Positions 22,154 to 30,500 of a DNA stretch of 31,142 nucleotides are shown piece by piece; within the stretch, counting starts at the first letter, position 1; the number at the start of each line of letters is the position of its first letter. The notes beneath the pieces are model-generated. The model was not told the origin of the DNA, did not search any database, and worked only from the letters and a program-made list of their open reading frames with translations. The position numbers were made by a program, and so were the translations under genes. This stretch comes from JBBDXA01 sp040902585. Its GTDB lineage: Bacteria; Planctomycetota; Phycisphaerae; Phycisphaerales; Phycisphaeraceae. The DNA lies in contig JBBDXA010000119.1 of the NCBI GenBank assembly GCA_040902585.1, forward strand, positions 1 to 31,142. The letters are read 5' to 3'.

Positions 22154-23004
22154 CATGGATTGCGCTGGCTGGTCGCGAGCAGTTCGACGATCTGTGCGAG
22201 GACTTCATCGCGGTCCTGTCCGCTGAGGGCGAGGGCGAACTGGGCGTTGAGCAGGCCGTATTTGACGCCGATGTTGTAGCGATCACCGTGGACTTCCAGG
22301 GCCAGGTGTCGTTCCCGCCGGGCGAGCTGATCGAGCGCGGGCGAAAGCTGGATCGATTTGCCTTGCTCCGTTTCAGCGATCTGCTTCGCAAGCACCTCCA
22401 TCACCATCGGCGAGAGCACGTGCATGCCGAAGAGGCAAAGATAGTGTCCCGCGCGAAGGCCGGGCACGATGAGCTTCTGCTCGGCCTCGGTCGGCGTGGG
22501 CTTCTCGACGATGTGCTCGATTTCGTAAAGGCGATTCTGCTGCGGCACGCGACGGCCCGCGACGACGCCGTAGTAAGGCAGCATCGCTTCGCGCGTGGGC
22601 TGCACGGCGGAAACAGAGCAGTCTTCAGCGGCGGCGATCTCGACGAGCTGTTGGGCGCAGCGCTTGGCGGTGCGGCTGAGATAAAGATGATCGCCCACCA
22701 GATGCACGAAGGCATCTTTGCCGACGAAGGCCGCGGCCCGATGCAGGGCGTCGCCGTAGCCGCGCGGATTGTTCTGCTCGACGAAGTGCAGGCGCGGGGC
22801 GTGCTCCTCAGCCGCGGTCTGATACACAGCCTGATCGCCGGGGCAGATGACGAGAGCGATTTCCTCGACGCCGGCGCTGACGACTTCTTCGATGATGATC
22901 TTGAGCGCAGCCTTCTCGACGCCGTCACGATCGACGAAGCGTTGGAGCGGAAGCGAACGCTGGTTGGGGGCCGCGGAGGTGATCACGGCTTTTCGCAGAC
23001 GCAT
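22153..23004 (-). CDS. GalU-like sugar nucleotidyltransferase with altered signature
   Basis: 283 aa from ATG 23004; AGGAGG (23014-23019) lies 9 nt upstream. A GTG at 23010 is possible but only 3 nt from that site. The fold matches GalU-type uridylyltransferases: RKAVITSA at the N-terminus, IIEEVVSAGVEEIALVICPG (38-57), NNPRGYGDALHRA (78-90), HLVGDHLYLS (101-110, metal Asp105) and EHIVEKPTPTE. The glycine-rich loop of GalU (AAGLGTR) is replaced by SAAPNQR, and the following PKEMLP lysine is missing. It may use another nucleotide, be inactive or regulate. It is upstream of the kinase fusion on the same strand, separated by an inverted repeat, which suggests a joint role in sugar activation. 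Confidence 0.82.
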   Translation of the reverse strand: MRLRKAVITSAAPNQRSLPLQRFVDRDGVEKAALKIIIEEVVSAGVEEIALVICPGDQAVYQTAAEEHAPRLHFVEQNNPRGYGDALHRAAAFVGKDAFVHLVGDHLYLSRTAKRCAQQLVEIAAAEDCSVSAVQPTREAMLPYYGVVAGRRVPQQNRLYEIEHIVEKPTPTEAEQKLIVPGLRAGHYLCLFGMHVLSPMVMEVLAKQIAETEQGKSIQLSPALDQLARRERHLALEVHGDRYNIGVKYGLLNAQFALALSGQDRDEVLAQIVELLATSQRNP

Positions 23005-23013
23005 GGGCACAGG

Positions 23014-23019
23014 CCTCCT
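23014..23019 (-). promoter_or_regulatory. Strong Shine-Dalgarno for the GalU-like gene
   Basis: AGGAGG on the minus strand, 9 nt before ATG 23004 and 3 nt before GTG 23010. Spacing favours the ATG. Confidence 0.65.
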
Positions 23020-23092
23020 GGGCCGCGCGGAAAGGGCGCGGTGATGGAGATGTTATCGGCAGATGGGCGAAGGGTGTTTGATGTGTCTGATT

Positions 23093-23121
23093 CCCTCCCT
23101 TTCACCGGGGGACAGGGAGGG
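23093..23121. repeat. CCCTCCCT hairpin
   Basis: CCCTCCCT at 23093-23100 and AGGGAGGG at 23114-23121, loop 13 nt. It resembles the hairpin at 23349-23369 and may belong to the same dispersed element family. Confidence 0.6.
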
Positions 23122-23174
23122 GATCGTGTCTTAGCCTGTCACTTGCGCGCGCCGAGCCCGCATCTTTGTATTCA

Positions 23175-23209
23175 CCCCTGGCCCTTGGCCCGTTTCCCTT
23201 GGCCCTTGC
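23175..23209 (+). repeat. CCCTTGG heptamer tract, copy 3
   Basis: Five 7-nt units: CCCCTGG, CCCTTGG, CCCGTTT, CCCTTGG, CCCTTGC. The unit matches the tracts at 9290 and 12269. CTTTGTAT stands a few bases upstream both here (23164) and at 12260. Confidence 0.88.
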
Positions 23210-23348
23210 GGCGGAGCCGCATTAGGGGCGGGTCGAGCGAACAAAAACTGTTGACTCGCCTTGCAGCAAGTTGGAACGGGATCAAGTGCGCGAGCGATCC
23301 CGAACTGAAATATGACATCAGGACGCAGTGCGCTCGACCCTCCCCCAG

Positions 23349-23369
23349 CCCCTCCCTGGGAGGGAGGGG
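23349..23369 (-). terminator. Hairpin after the SDR gene
   Basis: CCCCTCCCT (23349-23357), GGG loop, AGGGAGGGG (23361-23369): a perfect 9-bp stem 11 nt after the SDR stop. There is no U-tract, so termination is possible but not certain. It also resembles a common dispersed G-rich repeat. Confidence 0.6.
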
Positions 23370-23380
23370 AGTCAATCACC

Positions 23381-24154
23381 TCACCATCGCTGATACCCCA
23401 GACTCGCGCCGCCGTCGGGGCAGATCGCCTGGCCGGTGATGAAGCGGGCCTCATCGCTGGCGAGAAACGCGCACACTTCGCCGATCTCTTCGCTCGTCGC
23501 CATCCGGCCCAGCGCGTGATTCGCATCTTCCTTCTTCAAAGCCTCGACGGGATTGTCCAGCGTGCCAGCCCATTCCTTCATCATCGGCGTGAGTACGCCC
23601 GCGGGGCAGACTGCGTTGACGCGTACGCCGTCCTTTGCGAGGTCGAGCGCGAGGGCTTTCGTCAGGCCGATCTGTCCCGCCTTGCTGGTGACGTAGCTGA
23701 CCGCCTGCGCCTGCCCGACCATGCCGACGAGACTGGCGATGTTGACGATCGATCCGCGCGTCCTGCGCAGGTGCGGCGCGGCCAGCTTGCAGCCGAGAAA
23801 CGTACTGGTGAGGTTCAGGCGGATGATCGACTCGAACTCGCCAAGTGGAATGTCATCGATCGCGGCGGCAGGGGGATGCCAGCCGGCGTTGTTGATGATG
23901 ATGTCGAGCTTGCCGAAGCGTGCGAGGGTTGTGTCGATCAGCGCGGCGATCTGTGCTTCGTGTTTCACATCAGTCTTCATCCACATCGCCTTCGCGCCGC
24001 CTTCGATGAGGGCCTTCTCCGCCGCTTGCCCGTCCTCTTCAAAAGGCGAGGCGATGACGACGGTCGCGCCGTGTTTCGAGAACACCTGCGCGCAGCCGAG
24101 GCCGATGCCCTTGGAGCCGCCGGTGATGATGGCGATTTTGCCGGTGAGTTTCAT
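23381..24154 (-). CDS. Short-chain dehydrogenase/reductase (SDR)
   Basis: 257 aa from ATG 24154, a typical classical SDR length; the longer open frame to 24247 adds unrelated residues. The cofactor site is TGGSKGIG (11-18), followed by NNAG at 88-91. The catalytic set is Ser141 with Tyr154 and Lys158 in SYVTSKAG. The C-terminus FITGQAICPDGGASLGY is the usual end of the family. The enzyme should reduce or oxidise a carbonyl/alcohol with NAD(P)H. Substrate cannot be named; related proteins include FabG-like and sugar dehydrogenases. The start has no clear ribosome site. Confidence 0.92.
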   Translation of the reverse strand: MKLTGKIAIITGGSKGIGLGCAQVFSKHGATVVIASPFEEDGQAAEKALIEGGAKAMWMKTDVKHEAQIAALIDTTLARFGKLDIIINNAGWHPPAAAIDDIPLGEFESIIRLNLTSTFLGCKLAAPHLRRTRGSIVNIASLVGMVGQAQAVSYVTSKAGQIGLTKALALDLAKDGVRVNAVCPAGVLTPMMKEWAGTLDNPVEALKKEDANHALGRMATSEEIGEVCAFLASDEARFITGQAICPDGGASLGYQRW

Positions 24155-24180
24155 GCGTGATACAGGATAGCGAAGCTCCG

Positions 24181-24205
24181 GCCCTCTCCCTTTCAGCGAG
24201 AGGGC
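24181..24205. repeat. GCCCTCTC hairpin upstream of the SDR gene
   Basis: GCCCTCTC at 24181-24188 and GAGAGGGC at 24198-24205, loop 9 nt, followed by a GGGGCGAGGG stretch. It is of the common CCCTCTCCC/GGGAGAGGG dispersed type. It lies between the SDR start and the divergent thioesterase gene, so a terminator role is unlikely. Confidence 0.65.
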
Positions 24206-24364
24206 TGGGGCGAGGGTGGAATCGTTCGACGTTTCGACGCCACCCATTCACGCGACTGAGCCTTCACTCGCAACGTAGAAGTCCGATCGCGATGACCCTC
24301 ACCCGGACTCGCGGACTCGGCCCGACCGCTAAACGTACAAAACGCACGCTGTTATCATCCCGCT

Positions 24365-24835
24365 ATGGCTTTTGAGTTCCGCACAACCCGCCTTGTCGAA
24401 TTCAGCGAGACCGACATGGCCGGGATCGTTCACTTCACCAATTTCTACCGCTACATGGAGCAGGCTGAGCATGCCTTTTATCGCGAGCTCGGCCTGTCGG
24501 TGGTGATGGAAGTGGACGGGCAGCGGGTCAGCTTTCCGCGCGTGCATGCCTCGTGTGATTTTCGCAGACCGCTGCGCTTTGAAGACACGGTCGAGATCCG
24601 CGTCGTCGTGCGCGAGAAGAAAGCCAAGGCATTTACGTTTGATTTTGTCTTCACCCGGTTGCCGCGCGGCAGCACGGATCAATCTGAAGAAGTGGCCCGC
24701 GGTCGGATGACGGTCGTCTGCGTCGCAAAGGATGCAACGGGCACGATGAAGGCGGTGGACCTGCCGCGCGCGATCAGCGAGCGGATCGAGGCTGCTCCGC
24801 CGCAGTTGCTCGCATCGCTCGATTCTGACTCCTGA
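24365..24835 (+). CDS. Hotdog-fold acyl-CoA thioesterase (4HBT/YbgC-like)
   Basis: 156 aa. The N-terminus FRTTRLVEFSETDMAGIVHF with FTNFYRYMEQAEHAFYRELG carries the 4-hydroxybenzoyl-CoA thioesterase motif (Asp17 and His23 positions, then N-x-x-R-Y-x-E). It should hydrolyse acyl-CoA or acyl-carrier thioesters in the cytoplasm. It is the first gene of a tightly packed plus-strand set with an acyl-CoA ligase and an ABC exporter. TTATCAT lies just before the ATG and could be a -10 element of a nearly leaderless transcript (weak). The stop TGA is the second unit of a TGACYCC heptamer run. Confidence 0.9.
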   Translation: MAFEFRTTRLVEFSETDMAGIVHFTNFYRYMEQAEHAFYRELGLSVVMEVDGQRVSFPRVHASCDFRRPLRFEDTVEIRVVVREKKAKAFTFDFVFTRLPRGSTDQSEEVARGRMTVVCVAKDATGTMKAVDLPRAISERIEAAPPQLLASLDSDS

Positions 24836-24846
24836 CCCCTGACTCC
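24826..24846 (+). repeat. TGACYCC heptamer run across a stop codon
   Basis: TGACTCC, TGACCCC and TGACTCC start at 24826, 24833 and 24840. The middle TGA is the stop codon of the thioesterase; the first is read as part of its last codons (Ser-Asp-Ser). Confidence 0.8.
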
Positions 24847-24868
24847 AGTTCCCCGGAAGGATTAGTAC

Positions 24869-25486
24869 ATGCTTGCACAATCGTCACCGCAATCCAGCGC
24901 CATGAGTTGGCTCGTCTTCGCCCTGATGACCGTCGGTTGCTGGGGCGTCTACGGCGTGTTCCTCCACAAAGGCTCGATGGGCATGAAGGCTCCGGGCGTG
25001 AACGAAGCGCCGGACATCCTCCGCTACAAGGCGTTTCTCTTCGTCGGCATCGCGTACTTTCTCGTGGCCATCGTCGGCCCGGCCGTGCTGCTGATCATGC
25101 GCGGGGCGACATGGTCGTTTCCTTCCTATGGATTATGGATGTCACTGGTGGCGGGCATCGTCGGGGCGCTGGGCGCGTTCGGCGTGCTGTTGGCGTTCGG
25201 GCGGCCCGGTTCGTCGCCAGCGGTGGTGATGACGATCATCTTTGCCGGCGCGCCGATCGTGAACGCGCTGGTGGTGATCTTTCTGATCGACAAGACCGCC
25301 AGCCAGGTCAACTGGCAGTTCATGCTGGGCATCGTGCTGGCGGCGACGGGCGGGGCGATGGCGACCTACTTCAAGCCGCCGCCGCCGAAGCCGCACGGCG
25401 CCAACAAGCCTGTGCCGCAGGTGCAGCCGGCCGAACCACCGGCGACGGCCTCCGCTTCGTCCGCCGAGTCGACGCATAAATCATGA
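24869..25486 (+). CDS. Small multi-TM protein, half-size EamA/DMT-like
   Basis: 205 aa. A ribosome site GGAAGG lies about 8 nt upstream. Five membrane helices are visible: about 13-32, 51-76, 87-108, 112-136 and 144-166. The N-terminal WLVFALMTVGCWGVYGVF and the later repeat of A-T-G-G-A resemble half of a DMT/EamA transporter, which usually has ten helices, so this may work as a dimer. The C-terminal 40 residues are rich in Pro, Ala and Ser and probably disordered. The gene overlaps the following ligase by 4 nt (ATGA), so translation is coupled. The substrate is unknown. Confidence 0.75.
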   Translation: MLAQSSPQSSAMSWLVFALMTVGCWGVYGVFLHKGSMGMKAPGVNEAPDILRYKAFLFVGIAYFLVAIVGPAVLLIMRGATWSFPSYGLWMSLVAGIVGALGAFGVLLAFGRPGSSPAVVMTIIFAGAPIVNALVVIFLIDKTASQVNWQFMLGIVLAATGGAMATYFKPPPPKPHGANKPVPQVQPAEPPATASASSAESTHKS

Positions 25487-26757
25487 TGATCGGCGAACCA
25501 CCAGACCGAGCCGCGATCCGCAGCGATCAACTAACGAAGCTGCGCGCCCTCATCGCCGCGATCGCCGGTCGCAATCGCTTCTACTCGCCGCGCCTCCAGA
25601 AGGCCAATATCACGGCTGACCTCGAAAGCCTCGACGCCTTCTCGCAGCGCATGCCTTTGACGACGAAGCAGCAGCTCGCGGAGGATCAACTCGCAAGTCC
25701 GCCGTGGGGTACGGTGCTCACCTATCCGATCGAAAGCTACACGCGATTCAGTCAGACCAGCGGCACGACGCGCAAGCCCATCCGCTGGCTGGATACGAAC
25801 GCGAGCTGGGAGTGGATGATCGGCAACTGGCAGCGGGTGTACGATGCGGCTGCGGTCGGCGCGGGCGATCGCCTGATGTTCACCTTCAGCTTCGGGCCGT
25901 TCCTCGGGTTCTGGGTCGCGTTCGATGCCGCCTCGCGCCGCGGGTGCCTGTGCATTCCCGGCGGCGGCCTTTCGACCGAAGGCCGATTGCGCATGATGAT
26001 CGACAGCGGGGCGAACGTGCTCTGCTCCACGCCGACCTATGCGATCCGCCTCGCCGAGTCGGCCCGTGAACTGAAGATCGATCTTTCCAGCGTAAAGATT
26101 CGCGCGATCATCGTCGCCGGTGAAGCGGGTGGTTCCATTCCCGCGGTGCGCCGGCGCATGGAAGAACTCTGGCGCGGCGCGAAGGTGTACGATCATCACG
26201 GTATGACGGAAGTCGGGCCGGTGAGTTATCCGAGCCGCACCTGTGCCGACGCGCTGCACATCATTGAAAGCTCCTACTTTGCGGAGGTGATCGATCCCGC
26301 GACCGGTTCGCCGGTGGAAAAGGGCGGCACCGGTGAACTTGTGCTCACCACGCTCGGCCGACTCGGCTCGCCGCTTCTGCGCTATCGCACGGGTGATCTC
26401 GTAAAGCCTGCGTATCCTGATCGCGGCGACATGCTGCTCGTCGGCGGCATCCTCAGTCGGGCCGATGACATGGTCGTGGTGCGCAGCGTCAACGTGTACC
26501 CCAGCGCCGTCGAGGAAGTCATGCGAACCCACGCCCAGGTGGCCGAGTATCGCGTCGAAGTGATGACGAACCGCGCGATGACGGAGCTTCGCATTCAGGT
26601 GGAGCCGCGGCAAGGCTGCGGTGACACGGCTGCACTCGCGGCTAAACTTGAAGAGGACTTGAAAGCGTCGCTTTCGATCCGCGTGCCGGTGAGTGTCGTC
26701 GCGCCCGGCACGCTGCCGCGGTTTGAGATGAAGGCGAAGCGATGGGTGAGGCTGTAA
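25483..26757 (+). CDS. Phenylacetate-CoA ligase-like (PaaK) AMP-forming enzyme
   Basis: 424 aa, the usual length of PaaK-type ligases. The adenylate-forming motifs are FSQTSGTTRKPIRW (89-102, P-loop), YDHHGMTEVGP (236-246) and LLRYRTGDL (298-306). SVNVYPSAVEEV (335-346) precedes the C-terminal subdomain, which ends FEMKAKRWVRL with the candidate catalytic lysines 417 and 419. The enzyme should activate a carboxylic acid with ATP and load it on CoA or another thiol. The genes before (thioesterase) and after (ABC exporter) suggest an acyl group made or edited for export. The acid is not known. Confidence 0.92.
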   Translation: MMIGEPPDRAAIRSDQLTKLRALIAAIAGRNRFYSPRLQKANITADLESLDAFSQRMPLTTKQQLAEDQLASPPWGTVLTYPIESYTRFSQTSGTTRKPIRWLDTNASWEWMIGNWQRVYDAAAVGAGDRLMFTFSFGPFLGFWVAFDAASRRGCLCIPGGGLSTEGRLRMMIDSGANVLCSTPTYAIRLAESARELKIDLSSVKIRAIIVAGEAGGSIPAVRRRMEELWRGAKVYDHHGMTEVGPVSYPSRTCADALHIIESSYFAEVIDPATGSPVEKGGTGELVLTTLGRLGSPLLRYRTGDLVKPAYPDRGDMLLVGGILSRADDMVVVRSVNVYPSAVEEVMRTHAQVAEYRVEVMTNRAMTELRIQVEPRQGCGDTAALAAKLEEDLKASLSIRVPVSVVAPGTLPRFEMKAKRWVRL

Positions 26758-27441
26758 ATGCTGCTATCTCTGACCCACATTGCCAAACAGTACGCCGCCG
26801 TTGACGGTGCCGCGTCGCCGCCCGTCCTGCGCGATGTGAATCTCTCCGTTGACGCGGGCAAATCTCTCGCCATCGTCGGCCCTTCCGGCTCCGGCAAAAG
26901 CACGCTCCTGCAAATCATCGGCACGCTCGACACGCCCACCGCCGGCCAGGTCCTGCTCGACGGCCAGGACCTCACGAAGCAGTCACCCGATCAACTCGCC
27001 CTCATCCGCAACGAAAAAATCGGCTTCATCTTTCAGTCCCATCACCTGCTGCCGCAATGCACCGTGCTGGAAAACGTGCTGATTCCCACGCTCGTACACG
27101 CAAAGAACAACGGCGACGTCGAAGCCCGCGCCCGCAAGCTGCTGGAGCGCGTCGGCCTCTCGCCGCGCCTTTCGCATCGGCCCGGTCAGCTCTCCGGCGG
27201 CGAGTGCCAGCGCGTGGCTGTCGTCCGCGCCCTGATCAATCAGCCGAAGCTCGTCCTCGCCGATGAACCGACCGGCGCTCTGGATCAGCACACCGCCGAG
27301 ACGCTCTCGCAGCTTCTCATCGAGATCAACAAAGAAGAGGGCGTGACGCTCATCGTCGTGACCCACGCGCTGCCGCTGGCGAAGCGCATGGGCAGGGTGT
27401 ACGAACTGCGCGAAGGCACGCTGGTGGAAGCAGCGAAGTGA
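26758..27441 (+). CDS. ABC transporter ATP-binding protein (LolD/MacB type)
   Basis: 227 aa. The ATG follows the ligase stop TAA with no spacer. Walker A is GPSGSGKST (41-49), Q-loop near FQSHHLLPQ (92-100), signature LSGGECQRVAVVRAL (145-159), Walker B LVLADEPTGALD (165-176) and H-loop His203. Size and sequence match the MacB/LolD/FtsE class, which works with FtsX-type permeases. These export lipoproteins, peptides or drugs, or transmit mechanical force, rather than moving substrate through a classic pore. Its partner is the large permease 71 nt downstream. Confidence 0.95.
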   Translation: MLLSLTHIAKQYAAVDGAASPPVLRDVNLSVDAGKSLAIVGPSGSGKSTLLQIIGTLDTPTAGQVLLDGQDLTKQSPDQLALIRNEKIGFIFQSHHLLPQCTVLENVLIPTLVHAKNNGDVEARARKLLERVGLSPRLSHRPGQLSGGECQRVAVVRALINQPKLVLADEPTGALDQHTAETLSQLLIEINKEEGVTLIVVTHALPLAKRMGRVYELREGTLVEAAK

Positions 27442-27512
27442 ACAGGAATGAGGCGTCAGATTTGTCTCTGTTCCTTCCTTCCTTCCTGCTCTCCTTATAG
27501 AGATTGACTTGA

Positions 27513-30500
27513 ATGACTTCCTTTCGCCTCATCCTGCAAAGCCTCCGCCACTACTGGCGCACACATCTGGGCGTGATCGCCGGGGTCATCGTCGCGACAG
27601 CCGTGCTCACCGGCGCGATGGTCGTCGGTGATTCCGTGCGTCAAAGCCTGCGCGAGATGGCGCTGGCGCGGCTTGGCGATACGCACCTTGCGATGGTGCC
27701 GCACGAGCGGAACTATGACGTGAGTCTCGCCTCGCGGATGAGTGAGAAGCTTGATGCGCCGGTCGCGCCGGTGATGTTCCTGCCCGGCACAGCCACCAGT
27801 GACGCCTCGAAGGAGAGGGCTGGCCGCGTGCAGGTCGTGGGGATCGATCATCGCTTTACTTCGCTATTTCTGCGGGGCATGCTTGCCGCACCGCCCGGCG
27901 GCCCATCGCCGCACACGGTTATTCTCGAAGAGATTCCCCGTGAAACGGTCGCCTTGAGTCGGCAGCTTGCGGACGTTCTCAAGGCGAAGATCGGCGAAAC
28001 CGTTCTCCTACGCGTCTCAAAGCCCAGCCTTCTGCCGCGCGATGCACCCTTGACGCGCAGCGATGTGAACGACATCTCCCTCGGCCTTCGCGCCAAGGTG
28101 ACGCACATCGTCGATGACACTGCCGGCGGACGCTTCAGTCTTGCGGCCAATCAGGTCGCGCCGCTCAATGCCTTCGTCAGTCTCGCGTGGCTTCAGCAGG
28201 AGTTGAAGCTCGAAGGTCGTGCCAACCTGATGCTCGTCGGTCCGGCAAAGAGCGGCGAAATCACGGCCGCGCAGGCCGACGCCTCGCTGAAAGAAACCTT
28301 CGAACTCTCGGATGTCGGCATCGAAGTGCGACAGGTAGCGAATCAGCCGTGGATCGAACTGCGCACCGATCGCGTCTTTCTCGAGCAGCCTTTGCTCGAC
28401 GCGGCCCGTCAGGCGGGGGAGACGCTGGGCGTGACGCCGATGGCGGTGCTGACTTACATGGTCAACGAAATCCGTTCTCCCGGCGGCGCGGTGCCTTATT
28501 CGATGGTGAGCGCGCTGGGCCCTTTGGGCAAGCTGCCGAGCGAGCGGCCTTCGATCAGTTGGCCGCAGTCGGTGATGAACCTTCAGCCGACGAACCATGG
28601 TGATGAAATCGTGATCAACGACTGGCTGGCGGAACACTTGAAGATCCGCGCGGACTCGCTGCAAGAGGAGCGAAAGGTCTGGCTCTCATATTTCGTGCAG
28701 GGGCCGGGCGGCGAGCTGGTGGAGAAGACCACGGAGCAGCCGTTCCGCGTGGTGCGCATGGTGCCCATCGAAGGAGCCGCGGCCGACCGTACACTGCTGC
28801 CGCAGTTTCCCGACATGCCGAGCCAAGGCACGACGTTCAGCCAGTGGAAGCCGAGCTTCAAGCTGAAACACAAGATCGAACCGCGCGATGATGCCTACTG
28901 GCAGGCGCACGGTGGAACCCCGAAAGCATTCATCCACTATGACACCGGCCTGAAGCTATGGGAGAATCGCTTCGGCCCCGCGACGGCCGTGCGTTTCCCG
29001 CTGATGGAAGATGTCGCCGGTCGGCCGCCCGCCAGTGTCGAGACGGTGCGTGATCAGATCGAGCGGCGAATCGTTCCCGCATCCATCGGCCTGTCGTTCA
29101 TCCCCGTGCGCGATCAGGCCTTGAAGGCGAGCCGCGAAGGCTTTGATTTTGCCCAGCTTTTCCTGGGGTTTTCGTTCTTTCTCATCGTGGCTGCGCTGCT
29201 GCTGACCGGGTTGCTCTTCGTGTTCACCATCGAACAGCGGAGCACGCAGGTGGGCACGCTGCTGGCGATCGGCTTTCGGCCGAAACAGGTGCGAAGGCTG
29301 CTCCTGATGGAAGGGCTGGTGCTTTCGGTCATCAGCGCGGTGATCGGAGTTGTGCTTGGATTGATCTATACAAAAGGATTGCTCGTCGGCCTGCGCACGG
29401 TCTGGCGCGGCGCGGTGGGCACCACGGCCCTGAACTTTTACGTGCAGCCGATGACGCTCGTCATCGGCTTCGGCTCCAGCGTGGCGGTGGCGATGCTCAC
29501 CATCTGGCTCGTGCTGCGCAAACAGGCGAGACAGCCGGCCCGGGAACTGCTCGCAGGTGGCGCCGGTTCGCTCAGCAAGGTCACGCCGCAGACGCAAGGC
29601 GGCGGACGTAAGGCTTTTATCACAGGGCTCGTGCTGTTCATAGGCGCGATCGCGCTGCTCGCATGGACCGCTTCCACCGGCAACCTGCGCAACGCCGGCG
29701 CGTTCTTCGGATCCGGCGCGATGCTCCTGACCGCGGGCCTGTTGCTTTCCTTCACCCTGCTGACGCGCATGCTCATCCGTACCGGCGGAAGCAGTGATAC
29801 CGGCGCGATCAAGCTCACCATCAGCGCCCTGGGCCTGCGCAACAATGCCCGTCGTCGTGGTCGGAGCCTTGCGACCATCGGCCTGCTCGCCTGCGGCGCG
29901 TTCCTGGTCATCGCCATCGGCGCGTTCTGGCTGGTCCCGACGGACAACCCAACCGACCGCAAGAGCGGCACCGGCGGCTTCACGCTTTACGGCGAATCCA
30001 CGCTTTCCATACTCACTGATCTGAACACCGAGGAAGGACTCGACAAGTTCGCCCTCGAACGCGACGACCTGCCTGATGTGAAGTTCGTCCCGATGCGCGT
30101 GCGCGATGGTGATGATGCGAGTTGCCTGAATCTGAACCGGGCCCAGAATCCGCGGCTGGTGGGCGTCAATCCGAAGCCGCTCGCAGAGCGTGGCGCATTT
30201 TCGGATCGAAAGGACTCGTGGGATTTGCTGCAAGGGAACTTTTCGCCCCTCAAAGGGTCCGACCACAGCATCATCCCCGCCATCGGCGACGCCAACACAA
30301 TCACCTACGGCCTGGGCAAAGGCATCGGCGATTCGCTTGAGTACATCGACGAGGCGGGCAACACGTTCAAAGTCGAGATCATCGCCACGCTCAACAACTC
30401 CATCCTTCAAGGCAGCCTGTTCATCGACGAGGCGCACTTCAAAGCGAAGTACCCCTCCGTCAGCGGCCATCGCATGTTCCTGATCGATGCGCCGTCCGCA

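Larger units (their letters stand above)
23005..23380. other. 376-nt intergenic region with hairpins and a heptamer tract, no gene
   Basis: The region separates the SDR gene (stop at 23381) from the GalU-like gene (start 23004); both are on the minus strand. It holds the ribosome site at 23014-23019, a hairpin CCCTCCCT/AGGGAGGG (23093-23121), the CCCTTGG tract (23175-23209) and the hairpin at 23349-23369. 23210-23340 shows nothing I can name. The promoter of the GalU-like operon should be in this region. Confidence 0.6.

Noticed and set aside
17818..23439. A 1873-codon open frame on the plus strand
   Set aside because: It lies opposite three minus-strand genes with clear family motifs and good ribosome sites. 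Long antisense frames are common in GC-rich DNA with codon bias, and its translation shows no recognisable domain.
25531..26613. A 360-codon open frame on the minus strand
   Set aside because: It is antisense to the PaaK-like ligase, whose motifs are complete.
28956..30470. A 504-codon open frame on the minus strand
   Set aside because: It is antisense to the FtsX-type permease; its Arg/His/Asp-rich, low-complexity translation is typical of a shadow frame.
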